In this document: piece after piece, positions 8,641 through 17,002 of the stretch
Position numbering within the stretch: position 1 is the first letter of the stretch
How the letters are laid out: every line of letters starts with the position of its first letter
NCBI RefSeq assembly: GCF_965276875.1
Contig: NZ_OZ255701.1
Coordinates: 2,418,001 to 2,482,000, forward strand
Source: Lichenicoccus sp965276875
Lineage (GTDB): Bacteria > Pseudomonadota > Alphaproteobacteria > Acetobacterales > Acetobacteraceae
DNA length: 64,000 bases
Reading direction: 5' to 3'
The notes under the pieces: generated by a model
What the model was told of the DNA's origin: nothing
What the model saw: only the letters and a program-made list of their open reading frames with translations
Database searches by the model: none
Program-made: the position numbers and the translations under genes

Positions 8641-9044
8641 AACGGCTGCTCGGCAGCCAAGAGGCGGGGCTTGCAAGCGGGAGCAAAGTCTTTCATCTGG
8701 ATCATGGTCCTGTCTTGGCAGCGCAAGCGGCCTTGTTCCGGCCAGCCAACTCGGAGCAGCGTGATCGGTTTCAGCCCCAAATCCGCAGTCCGCCGACAAG
8801 CATCGCGCCCGGCACGTCGCCATTGCTCCCATTCGCCCAACCTGGAGTTGAGCGATTTCATTGCCGCTCCGCCACGGAATCCGAGCCACTACGCAGGCCG
8901 AGGGCGGCACCCGCTCCCGCACCGGCCCGACCTGAAGCGCACGCAACCGGATAGGGGATTGGCACGCTGGAGGGGTCTAGCCCGAGGTTGCGCTGCGCCA
9001 TCCGCGGCCGCATGTGAACCGCCTGGGCACGGAGGAGAGCAAAC
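8641..9044. other. Intergenic region between divergent genes
   Basis: About 400 bases lie between the DUF4396 gene (minus) and the aldehyde dehydrogenase gene (plus), so it should hold both promoters. I see no convincing coding sequence. The one clear element is a 10-bp perfect palindrome GCTTGCAAGC at 8669-8678, about 30 bases upstream of the DUF4396 start, which could be an operator. No MerR-type dyad like that before copA is present. Confidence 0.5.
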
Positions 9045-10646
9045 ATGGCCGACACCACTTTGCATTCCGGCACAATCTCCGGCGATCTGTTGATTGCGGG
9101 ACATGCCGAGCGCGGCACAGGCGGGGTGCTGCGCGGTGTTGATGCGAGCAGCGGCGCGGCCCTCGAGCCCGGCTTCGGCGGCGCCTCAAAAGCCCAGCTC
9201 GATGCCGCCTGCGCCGCCGCGTGGGAGGCCTTCGATGCCTACCGCGAGACCGGCCTTGAGCAGCGCGCGGCATTCCTCGAACACATCGCCGGCAACATCC
9301 TCGAGCTCGGCGATGCGCTGATCGACCGCTGCGTCGCCGAGACCGGGCTGCCGCGGCCGCGCATCGAAGGCGAGCGTGCCCGCACGGCGGGACAGTTGCG
9401 CCTGTTTGCCGGCGTGCTGCGCGACGGCGGCTTCCTTGATCTGCGGATAGACCCCGCGCAACCCGACCGCAAGCCGCTGCCGCGCGTCGATCTGCGGCTG
9501 CGCAATATCGCCATTGGCCCGGTCGCGGTGTTCGGCGCCAGCAACTTTCCGCTCGCTTTTTCAGTGGCCGGCGGCGACACCGCCTCGGCGCTGGCCGCTG
9601 GCTGCCCGGTTATTGTCAAGGCGCACGAGGCGCACCCGGGCACCTCGGAACTGGTCGGTGGCGCCATCGCCGAGGCCGTCTCCGCGTGCGGCCTGCCGGG
9701 TGGCGTATTCTCGCTGATCTTTGCCGAGGACCGTGCCATCGCGCAGGCGCTGGTCGCCGATCCCCGCATCAAGGCGGTCGGGTTCACCGGCTCGCGCGCC
9801 GGCGGCTTGGCGCTGATGAAGATTGCCCAGGAGCGCCACGAACCGATCCCGGTCTATGCCGAGATGAGCAGCATCAACCCGGTCATCCTGTTCGAGGGCG
9901 CGCTCGCCGAGCGGGCGGCGGCGATCGCCCCAGCCTTTGCCGCGGCATTGTCGATGGGGGCGGGCCAGTTCTGCACCAACCCCGGCCTGATCCTGGCGAT
10001 CGACGGCCCCGGCCTCGACCGCTTCCTCGGCGCCGCCGCCGAGGCGGTGGCAGCGTTGCCGGGTGCGGGGATGCTGACACCAGGCATCCACGCCGCCTAC
10101 GATCGTGCCACCGCCAGCCTGGCCGCGCATTCGCAGGTGGCGACTCTGGCGCGCGGCAAGACCGGCGGCACCTATGCCTGCCAGGCCGCCTTGTTCTCCA
10201 CGACGGCCGTCGATTTCCTGGCGCATCGCACTCTGCAGGAGGAGGTGTTCGGCGCTGCCTCGCTCGTCGTGCGCTGCGCCGACATCGGCTCGCTGCACAA
10301 GGTGATCGAGGCGCTGGAAGGCCAGCTCACCGTCTCGCTGCATCTGGCCGAGTCCGACATCGAGAACGCCCGCCTGCTGATGCCGCTGCTCGAGCGCAAG
10401 GTCGGCCGCATCCTCGCCGGCGGCTTCGGCACTGGGGTTGAGGTGGGTCATGCGATGGTGCATGGCGGACCGTATCCGGCGACCTCGGACGGACGCAGCA
10501 CGTCGGTGGGCTCATTGGCTATCCATCGCTTCCTGCGGCCGGTCAGCTATCAGGACCTGCCGCAGGCGCTATTGCCGGAGGCGCTGCACGACGGCAATCC
10601 GTTGGCACTACCGCGCCTCCTCGACGGCAAGGCGGCCGCCGGCTGA
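9045..10646 (+). CDS. NADP-type aldehyde dehydrogenase, alpha-ketoglutarate semialdehyde (2,5-dioxovalerate) dehydrogenase-like
   Basis: A 533-residue cytosolic enzyme of the ALDH superfamily. The catalytic cysteine is C310 in GAGQFCTNPG and the general base is E273 in YAEMSSINPV. The cofactor segment is VFGASNFPLAFSVAGGD with FTGSRAGG further on. The N-terminal pattern and the MSSINPV variant are those of 2,5-dioxopentanoate dehydrogenases, which finish the non-phosphorylative pentose, glucarate or hydroxyproline routes by making 2-oxoglutarate. None of those pathway genes is adjacent, so the substrate is inferred from family only. A ribosome site GGAGAG precedes the ATG. Confidence 0.85.
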   Translation: MADTTLHSGTISGDLLIAGHAERGTGGVLRGVDASSGAALEPGFGGASKAQLDAACAAAWEAFDAYRETGLEQRAAFLEHIAGNILELGDALIDRCVAETGLPRPRIEGERARTAGQLRLFAGVLRDGGFLDLRIDPAQPDRKPLPRVDLRLRNIAIGPVAVFGASNFPLAFSVAGGDTASALAAGCPVIVKAHEAHPGTSELVGGAIAEAVSACGLPGGVFSLIFAEDRAIAQALVADPRIKAVGFTGSRAGGLALMKIAQERHEPIPVYAEMSSINPVILFEGALAERAAAIAPAFAAALSMGAGQFCTNPGLILAIDGPGLDRFLGAAAEAVAALPGAGMLTPGIHAAYDRATASLAAHSQVATLARGKTGGTYACQAALFSTTAVDFLAHRTLQEEVFGAASLVVRCADIGSLHKVIEALEGQLTVSLHLAESDIENARLLMPLLERKVGRILAGGFGTGVEVGHAMVHGGPYPATSDGRSTSVGSLAIHRFLRPVSYQDLPQALLPEALHDGNPLALPRLLDGKAAAG

Positions 10647-10789
10647 GTACCAAACCTTTCCCCGAAACAAGCAGCCATCGGGGATGCCTTTTCGGCAAGT
10701 CCGCTCCCGTTTTCTGCACCATTCGTTAACTAACTTCAACTAAAACCGTATGTGGCCAGTTTTGGCCCGGGCAGTTCCAGGGGTGACGT

Positions 10790-12823
10790 GTGGGAATGGA
10801 TCGCGTACGCGTCTTCCTGTCGCTGTTCACGGTGCAGTCCGACGATGCCGAACTCGTCCTGTCGCAATATCGCGCCGTAGCGCGACAGGTCCCGCTGCTC
10901 TACTCCATGCTCGTGCTCAACACGCTTGCTCTGGCCGCGACCCATCTGCGGTCATCGCCACCTGTTCTTACCCTGCTGCTGCCGGGCTTGTTCGTGTTGG
11001 CAAGCCTGGCTCGCGCGGCTCGATGGCGGCATGGTGGGAAGCATCTGATTGACGCTCCGGCGGCCCTGCGGGCGCTGCGCAACACAAGCTGGTTTGCACC
11101 GATCCTTGGCGTATCGTGCCTCGCATGGGCGCTGGCCCTGTATCCTTATGGCGATGATTTCGCCAAGGCCCAGGTCGTCTATTACATCTCGATTACCGCC
11201 ATCGCCTGCCTGTTCTGCCTGGTCCACCTACGATCGGCTGCCTTCCTGGTGACGCTGACGGTGGGTACGCCGTCGATCATCTTCTTCGCGCTTACCGACC
11301 AACCCGTACTGATTGCCATATCCGTCAATTTCCTGCTCGTTTCGATCTGCATGGTCACGGTGCTGTTGCGTCAATATCGCGACTTCATTTCTCTGAACGA
11401 TTCCAGAAGACATCTGCTCGCGCGGCAGATCGAGACGCAGCGTCTGAGCGATGCCAACTTGCGCCTTGCCGCGATCGATACGCTTACGGGGCTGCCGAAC
11501 CGCCGCGGCTTCTTCTCCGATCTTGATGTCGTCCTAAGCCGACACCAGGATAGCGAGGCTGCGATCGCTGTCGGGCTGATCGATCTCGACGGATTCAAGG
11601 CAATCAACGATATGTATGGCCATGCCGCCGGCGACGCCCTGCTGCGGGAGGTGGGCCTGCGCATCGGCGCCGTTGCCACCCCGGACCGATGCTTCGCCCG
11701 GCTCGGAGGCGATGAGTTCGGGTTCATCCTCACCGATTGCGATGACACGGAAATCCAGGCATTCGCCACAGCCCTTTGCCTGTCCTTGCGCGCATCCTAC
11801 GACTTGCCGATGGTGAGCGCGGAAATCGCCGCCTCGGTCGGCATTGCGGTGTTCCCGCGCTGCGGCCGCACGGCGGCGCAGCTCTTCGAGCGCGCCGATT
11901 ATGCGCTGTATCACGCCAAGCAGAACCAACGCGGCGACGCGGTACTGTTCTCGGAGGTCCACCAGACCGAAATTCGCGCAGCGGCACGTTGCGAGCAGGC
12001 GCTGCGCCACGCCGACCTGGAGACGGAACTTTCCCTGCATTTCCAGCCCATCGTCGATGTCGCCACCGGTGCGACAGTGGCATTCGAATGCCTCGCGCGC
12101 TGGACCAGTCCCGAGTTGGGGGTGGTGCAACCTGCTGACTTCATCAAGGTGGCCGAACGGTCCGACCTCATCAACCGGCTTACCGCGGTGCTGCTGCGAA
12201 AGGCGCTCGCCGCCGCGCGGAGCTGGCCGGAACCGATGCGTATTGCCTTCAACCTGTCCGTGCGCGACATCGCCTCCGAGGAGTCCGTGCGCCGGATTTG
12301 CGAGATCGTGCGCGAAAGCGGGATTGCCCCCGCCCGCATCGATCTGGAGATCACCGAGACGGCGGTGATGCGGGACTTTGAGCAGGCCCGCCAGGCGCTA
12401 CTGTCGCTGAAAGAGCTCGGTGTCGAGATCGCGCTGGATGATTTCGGCACCGGCTACTCCAGCCTGAGCTACGTCCACCGCCTGCCATTCGACAAGATCA
12501 AGGTCGACCGCAGCTTCACCGCCGATGTCGAGACCGATCCGGTCTGCCTGAATATCGTCAAGAGCGTGCTGGATCTGTGTCGCAACCTCAAGCTTCGCTG
12601 CGTCGTCGAAGGTCTGGAAACGGCGGCCCAGGTGAATTCCCTCAAGACGGTCGGGGGCGCCTTGATGCAGGGATACTTCTTCGCACGGCCGATGCCCGCC
12701 GAGCGCGTCCTCGCGTTCCTCGACAAACACCCCAGTACGGCGCCGAAGCCACCAAGCCGCCGGGAACAATGGTCTGGCAAGGCGTCAGGGCGGCAACGCC
12801 AGCCGGTGTCATTGATCGGCTAG
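10790..12823 (+). CDS. Membrane-bound GGDEF-EAL protein (cyclic-di-GMP cyclase/phosphodiesterase)
   Basis: A 677-residue protein with about six N-terminal membrane helices (residues about 35-195), then a GGDEF domain and an EAL domain. The cyclase motif is intact (RLGGDEFGFI near residue 305), preceded by the usual DTLTGLPNRRGF. The phosphodiesterase signature reads ECLAR instead of EALAR, which keeps the ExLxR residues, and DDFGTGYSSL near residue 550 is intact. Both activities are thus possible. No classical MASE motif was recognised in the membrane part. The start may be GTG 10790 or ATG 10796. It stands alone and could influence the pilus or adhesin systems in the window; that link is inference. 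Confidence 0.92.
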   Translation: MGMDRVRVFLSLFTVQSDDAELVLSQYRAVARQVPLLYSMLVLNTLALAATHLRSSPPVLTLLLPGLFVLASLARAARWRHGGKHLIDAPAALRALRNTSWFAPILGVSCLAWALALYPYGDDFAKAQVVYYISITAIACLFCLVHLRSAAFLVTLTVGTPSIIFFALTDQPVLIAISVNFLLVSICMVTVLLRQYRDFISLNDSRRHLLARQIETQRLSDANLRLAAIDTLTGLPNRRGFFSDLDVVLSRHQDSEAAIAVGLIDLDGFKAINDMYGHAAGDALLREVGLRIGAVATPDRCFARLGGDEFGFILTDCDDTEIQAFATALCLSLRASYDLPMVSAEIAASVGIAVFPRCGRTAAQLFERADYALYHAKQNQRGDAVLFSEVHQTEIRAAARCEQALRHADLETELSLHFQPIVDVATGATVAFECLARWTSPELGVVQPADFIKVAERSDLINRLTAVLLRKALAAARSWPEPMRIAFNLSVRDIASEESVRRICEIVRESGIAPARIDLEITETAVMRDFEQARQALLSLKELGVEIALDDFGTGYSSLSYVHRLPFDKIKVDRSFTADVETDPVCLNIVKSVLDLCRNLKLRCVVEGLETAAQVNSLKTVGGALMQGYFFARPMPAERVLAFLDKHPSTAPKPPSRREQWSGKASGRQRQPVSLIG

Positions 12824-12844
12824 ATGTTTAGTCCCGGCACTTGG

Positions 12845-13171
12845 TCAGCCGGCGCGCGGGCCGAACAGGATCAGCGCGGCGCCGGCCAGGCAGACCGCCC
12901 CGCCCGCCAGATCCCAGCGATCCGGCCGCACGCCCTCGACGCGCCAGAGCCACAGCAGGGAGGCTATGATGTAGATGCCGCCATACGCGGCATAGGCGCG
13001 GCCGGCCTGGGCCGTGTCGATACGCGTGAGCAGCCCCGCGAAGGCCGCCAGGGACACCATCCCGGGAGCCACCCACCACGCCGAATACCCAAGCCGCAGC
13101 CATGCCCAGAAGCTGAAGCATCCGGCCAGCTCGGCAAGAGCGGCCACGGCATAGACGGCGTAGTCTGTCAT
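12845..13171 (-). CDS. ynfA: YnfA-family (UPF0060) small membrane protein
   Basis: A 108-residue, four-helix inner-membrane protein of the size and sequence of YnfA (AELAGCFSFWAWLRL, YAAYGGIYIIASLLWLWRVE, GAALILFGPRAG). The family is related to small multidrug resistance proteins, but its function is not firmly known. The ATG at 13171 gives the standard family length; the upstream extension to 13249 has no membrane character. It converges with the GGDEF-EAL gene, 21 bases away. Confidence 0.88.
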   Translation of the reverse strand: MTDYAVYAVAALAELAGCFSFWAWLRLGYSAWWVAPGMVSLAAFAGLLTRIDTAQAGRAYAAYGGIYIIASLLWLWRVEGVRPDRWDLAGGAVCLAGAALILFGPRAG

Positions 13172-13308
13172 CGGTGCGCCCAGGCTCGATTGTGCGCCAT
13201 CGTATACGACGGCACACGTGCGGGACTGCGCGCACCGATGCCGTTGCATACAGAGCGCGGGACGAAGGCGACACGTAGACTATGCTCGATCCCGCGGCCT
13301 GAGCGACC

Positions 13309-13713
13309 TCAGCGCCAGGTGATCTCGACCCTGCGGTCCTTCGGCTGGCGGCCTTGGGCCGGCACCGGCGGATCGGAGACGCCTTTGGCGAGCACCTGCA
13401 GGCGCTCGACCGGAATGCCGCGTGCGACGAGAGCCCGCACCACCTGATCGGCGCGCTCCTGCGACAACCTCAGGTTCAGTCCTGGCGGCCCGGTCGGGTC
13501 AGCCGATCCCGCGACCACCATGACGATCGGCTTGCCCTCGTCGTAAAGGCGCGAGGCGCGATCGAGATAGGCTTCGTCCTGAGGCCGGATCGCGCTGCTG
13601 CCGCTGGCAAAATAGAGGTCGATGGCGTCTGGGGCCTTGGCACTTGCCGCGCTCCCGATGCAGCTGGCGCCGAGCAGTGCCGCGGCGCCGAACAGAACCG
13701 TACGATCATACAT
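13309..13713 (-). CDS. OmpA-like periplasmic protein
   Basis: A 134-residue protein with a signal peptide (cleavage likely after SAASA, about residue 25) and one OmpA C-terminal-like domain. It shows the strand YFASGSSAIRPQDEAYL, the helix NLRLSQERADQVVRALVARG and the end DRRVEITW, which match the peptidoglycan-binding fold of the OmpA/MotB family. It has no lipobox and no barrel, so it is probably soluble in the periplasm. It starts 21 bases after the ExeA-like gene and is likely in the same operon. Together they could recruit a secretion or envelope complex to peptidoglycan. Confidence 0.78.
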   Translation of the reverse strand: MYDRTVLFGAAALLGASCIGSAASAKAPDAIDLYFASGSSAIRPQDEAYLDRASRLYDEGKPIVMVVAGSADPTGPPGLNLRLSQERADQVVRALVARGIPVERLQVLAKGVSDPPVPAQGRQPKDRRVEITWR

Positions 13714-13734
13714 CTATTCCGAACTCCCTGGTTG

Positions 13735-14937
13735 TCACTCCGCCGAGCCGACGAAGACTCCGATCTCGCCGGGTCGGTTGAGGGTGGACCCACGCGCCGG
13801 TTGCGGCGATGAGAAATGCAGGTTTTTGGCAAGAGCCGCCGCCGCAGCCTGGTCCTGGGCAAATCCAAAGGAAACCGCCGGTCTGCTGTCGGTCGAAGGC
13901 AACGGGCCCGCGGCGAGAATACCCGCCTTGCGCAGTCGGGACAGGATACGCGTCGCGGTCGCAGCGGCCTGCATGTCGCCACGCCGGTAGCGCACCGTGA
14001 CGTGCAGGGCAACATCGCCGCCGATCGGGACGGCGTGCGGCGGTGATGGTGATGGCTTGCTCGGCGGCGGCTTCGGCGTAAGCGGCGCCACCGTGGGCGC
14101 TACCGGAGGTGCCGCCGGAGCGGGTGCCGCCGACATGGTTGTCGCTGGTGCGATCGGCCGTGGCAGCGTGGGGGCTGGCACGATCTTCGGGGCGGGAGCG
14201 ATGACACTCCAGGCATAGGTCAGGCTGGCCACGGCAATGGCGCAGGCCGCCCAGGCGGCGGTAGCCCGCGTCGGCGCCCGTTTGGTGATCCGGTCGGGCG
14301 GCGAGATCAGGCGTGGCGGCGGCAGCCACGTCCCCGGCCGTGCCAGACCCTGCGGTCCCCCACCTTGGCGTGGATCGAACGGTCTGGGCGCGGGCTTGGC
14401 GGCGTGCTCCGGCAGGCATGCGGCGAGTTCGGGGACCAGTCTGAAATGCGCCGCCGCATCGTCCCATAATGCCCCGCGCCCGGCCTCGCGCAGCAGCGAC
14501 TGCATTGCGGGCTCTGCGAGCAGGAGGATGTGCAGGACCGGCTCGCCGGCGCGGCTCAGAGCCGCCAGCGCCAACAATCGACGCAACATTGCGACGTCCA
14601 GCGCCTCGGCCTTGTCGATCAGCAGAACCACCGATCTGCCGGCGCCCCCCTGCATGGCATCGCGTATGGAGTCGTGCAGGGCGCTTAGCGACCGAAGCGG
14701 CGCCAACCGTTCAAGCGTGACAAAATCCGCAGCCTTGAGCCGTTGCACGATGGCCCTGCGCAGCGTTGAAGCGACCCCGCCGGGGCTGCTGACCAGGACG
14801 AAGCCATGACCGACCGCGACCGCCGCCAGCACCCGTGCCGGGACGTCGCGGTTGAACGCCGCCATCCACGAGGATAGCCGGATGATCTCCGGTGCATCGA
14901 GGGCAAATGCAGGCGTGCGGGTGATGGTTGTCGTCAT
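13735..14937 (-). CDS. Degenerate ExeA/GspA-like AAA protein with a membrane anchor and periplasmic tail
   Basis: A 400-residue protein. Residues 1-200 resemble an ExeA-type AAA ATPase: a P-loop position reads SSPGGVASTLRRAI and lacks the GK[ST] of Walker A, while a Walker B-like VVLLIDKAEAL is present. A single membrane helix follows at about 228-246 (AAWAACAIAVASLTYAWSVI), then a long Pro/Ala linker and a C-terminal domain of about 95 residues that looks like a small SPOR-type or other periplasmic module. ExeA-like proteins help place type II secretins, and gspL-M-D lie 2 kb away, so a secretion-assembly role is reasonable. ATP hydrolysis is doubtful. I could not name the C-terminal domain with certainty. 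Confidence 0.6.
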   Translation of the reverse strand: MTTTITRTPAFALDAPEIIRLSSWMAAFNRDVPARVLAAVAVGHGFVLVSSPGGVASTLRRAIVQRLKAADFVTLERLAPLRSLSALHDSIRDAMQGGAGRSVVLLIDKAEALDVAMLRRLLALAALSRAGEPVLHILLLAEPAMQSLLREAGRGALWDDAAAHFRLVPELAACLPEHAAKPAPRPFDPRQGGGPQGLARPGTWLPPPRLISPPDRITKRAPTRATAAWAACAIAVASLTYAWSVIAPAPKIVPAPTLPRPIAPATTMSAAPAPAAPPVAPTVAPLTPKPPPSKPSPSPPHAVPIGGDVALHVTVRYRRGDMQAAATATRILSRLRKAGILAAGPLPSTDSRPAVSFGFAQDQAAAAALAKNLHFSSPQPARGSTLNRPGEIGVFVGSAE

Positions 14938-15010
14938 ACGTATTCGGAAATACGCGCGCTGGATGTAAGTAGATTATCCCTAACGGCTTTCTCACGTGCG
15001 CGCCAGAGCT

Positions 15011-15031
15011 TGTGATCAGAACCTGTGATCA
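15011..15031. repeat. Direct repeat of TGTGATCA, possible operator upstream of pfkB
   Basis: Two copies of TGTGATCA start at 15011 and 15024 in the 253-base gap before the PfkB gene. Each core TGATCA is a palindrome. The arrangement resembles a binding site for a dimeric regulator, but no known consensus fits exactly. Confidence 0.3.
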
Positions 15032-15190
15032 CGGGAACGGCGCGACGGCGGGTGCTGCGCACGCCCGCTCGTTGAAGCCGATCTCATCGAGCCGCAAGCC
15101 CGTGCCCTGTTGCGTGTCGGCTTTCGCGCCGGCGCCGACCAGGCGATGATCCGTCACCAGCTACCTCATTTTACCTATAAGACGAGACGC

Positions 15191-16159
15191 ATGAGCGCTT
15201 TGATTGCCACTCTGACGATGAACCCGACCATCGACGTCGCCGCCCAGGCGCAACGGGTGCGGCCGACGCACAAGCTGCGCACCTTCGCCGAACGCCAGGA
15301 TCCGGGAGGCGGCGGCGTCAACGTGGCCAGCGTTGTGCATGCGCTCGGCGGTCGCTCGCTGGCGCTGATCATGGCCGGCGGCGCTTCCGGGCGGCTGCTC
15401 GAGGAACTGCTCGACGATGCTGGTGTCGCGCGCAGGACGGTGGCGATCGCCGGCCGCACCCGTACCAGCCACACTGTGGTCGATGCCTCCAACGGCTATG
15501 AATATCGTTTCATCGCCCAGGGCCCGACCGTCACTGAGTCGGAGTGGACCGCGATGCTGGACACCATCGGCGGGGTCGAGGCGGGTTGGCTGATCGCCAG
15601 CGGCAGCCTGCCGCCCGGCGTGCCGGAGGATTTCTACGCCCGTCTTGCCGCCGCCGCCGGGCATCGTGGCAGCCGCTTCGTGCTCGACACCTCAGGTCCG
15701 GCGTTGCGCGCGGGGCTTGCCGGCGGTGGCGTCGAGCTGGTGAAATCGAGCCTGACCGAGCTTGAGAGCGTTGCCGGCCGCAAGCTCGCCGACGAGGCGG
15801 CGCAGCAGGCCGCAGCCACGCATATCGTGCGCAGCGGCCGCGCCCGCATGGTCGCGCTCACCTTGGGCGAAAAAGGCGCGCTGCTGGTCTGGGAGGAGGG
15901 CGCGCTGCGGTTGCCGGCGCTGGATGTCGTGGTCAACGGCACGGTCGGCGCCGGCGACAGCTTCCTCGCCGGAATGGTGATGGCGCTCGCCGAAGGCCGC
16001 GAGCCGGCCGACGCCTTCGCCTGGGGTGTCGCCGCGGGTGCCGCCGCGGTCACCGTGCCCGGAACCGCGCATCCCGAGCGCAACACCGTCGAGCGGCTGC
16101 GCGGTCTCATCCTGGTGCCGCACAGCCTCAGCGCCAACGGCACGGCGCTGAACGTTTAG
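15191..16159 (+). CDS. pfkB: PfkB-family sugar kinase (phosphofructokinase type)
   Basis: A 322-residue ribokinase-fold enzyme. The opening LIATLTMNPTIDVAAQAQRV and the early GGGGVNVASVVHALGG are typical of PfkB/FruK-type phosphosugar kinases. The anion hole and catalytic base lie in GTVGAGDSFLAG, with D256 as base. It most likely phosphorylates fructose-6-phosphate or a related phosphosugar; tagatose-6-phosphate and fructose-1-phosphate kinases share these motifs. The ATG at 15191 aligns with the family N-terminus, and the longer frame from 15110 adds an unlikely leader. It stands alone and faces the ABC ATPase gene. Confidence 0.87.
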   Translation: MSALIATLTMNPTIDVAAQAQRVRPTHKLRTFAERQDPGGGGVNVASVVHALGGRSLALIMAGGASGRLLEELLDDAGVARRTVAIAGRTRTSHTVVDASNGYEYRFIAQGPTVTESEWTAMLDTIGGVEAGWLIASGSLPPGVPEDFYARLAAAAGHRGSRFVLDTSGPALRAGLAGGGVELVKSSLTELESVAGRKLADEAAQQAAATHIVRSGRARMVALTLGEKGALLVWEEGALRLPALDVVVNGTVGAGDSFLAGMVMALAEGREPADAFAWGVAAGAAAVTVPGTAHPERNTVERLRGLILVPHSLSANGTALNV

Positions 16160-16175
16160 CCGCCGGCGCCCCGCC

Positions 16176-16892
16176 TCAGCCAAGTGTGCGCAGCAGCCTC
16201 CCCTGGGTGTGCAGCAACGCCGGATCGTCGGGCGCGCGCGGGATCGAGCCAGGGACGACGATCGGCGCCGACAGCCGCGCCGGATTGCCCGACAGCACCA
16301 CGAGCTGGTGACCGAGCCGGCAGGCCTCCATCGGGTCGTGGGTGATCAGCAGCACGGTGCGGCCTTCGAGCAGTTCGGCCGCGAGGTTCTGGATGCGGGT
16401 GCGGGTGAAGCTGTCGAGGGCGGAGAACGGCTCGTCCATCAGCACGATCGGCCGGTCCTCGTAGAGCGTGCGCGCGATCGCGACGCGCTGGCGCATGCCG
16501 CCGGAGAGCGCCGCCGGCAGCGCGCGCAGGCTACCCCCAAGCCCGACCTGTTCGAGCAGCGCCGCCGCGCGCGCGGGCTCTGGCACCTGCCCGCGCAGTC
16601 GCGCGCCGAGCATGACGTTGTCGACCACCCGAAGCCACGGATAGAGCAGGTCCTGCTGGCCCATATAGGCGATGCGGCCGGCGAGTGGCGCGCCGTCGCC
16701 GGCGGCTACCCGCCCGCTGGCGGGGGCCTGCAGGCCGGCCGCGATTTTCAGCAGTCCGGTCTTGCCGACGCCGCTCGGGCCCAGCAGCGCGATGCAGCGT
16801 CCGCCCGGCACCTCCAGGCTGAGATCCTCGAAGATCGTCCGCCCGCCATGCCGCAGGGCAAGCCGGTTCAGACACAAACTGGGGCAGACCAT
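16176..16892 (-). CDS. ABC transporter ATP-binding protein (ThiZ / nitrate-sulfonate type)
   Basis: A complete ABC ATPase of about 238 residues. It shows Walker A GPSGVGKTGLL, the Q-loop in YMGQQDLLYPW, the signature LSGGMRQRVAIAR, Walker B IVLMDEPFSAL and the switch histidine in LLITHDPMEA. The MGQQDLLYPWLRV stretch is typical of the group that serves hydroxymethylpyrimidine, taurine/sulfonate and nitrate importers. The permease and binding protein are not in the window, so this is an orphan subunit here. The ATG at 16892 gives the normal N-terminus; an ATG at 16952 would add 20 residues without domain value. Confidence 0.85.
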   Translation of the reverse strand: MVCPSLCLNRLALRHGGRTIFEDLSLEVPGGRCIALLGPSGVGKTGLLKIAAGLQAPASGRVAAGDGAPLAGRIAYMGQQDLLYPWLRVVDNVMLGARLRGQVPEPARAAALLEQVGLGGSLRALPAALSGGMRQRVAIARTLYEDRPIVLMDEPFSALDSFTRTRIQNLAAELLEGRTVLLITHDPMEACRLGHQLVVLSGNPARLSAPIVVPGSIPRAPDDPALLHTQGRLLRTLG

Positions 16893-17002
16893 GTCGATTT
16901 GTAGCGGCACGGCAAAGCTTTTGCGACAGTCGCCGCGAAAGCGCCGACGCAACGAATGACGCGGTGTTTCCGGGCTTGCGCTTCTGCTAGACCCTCAGCG
17001 CG

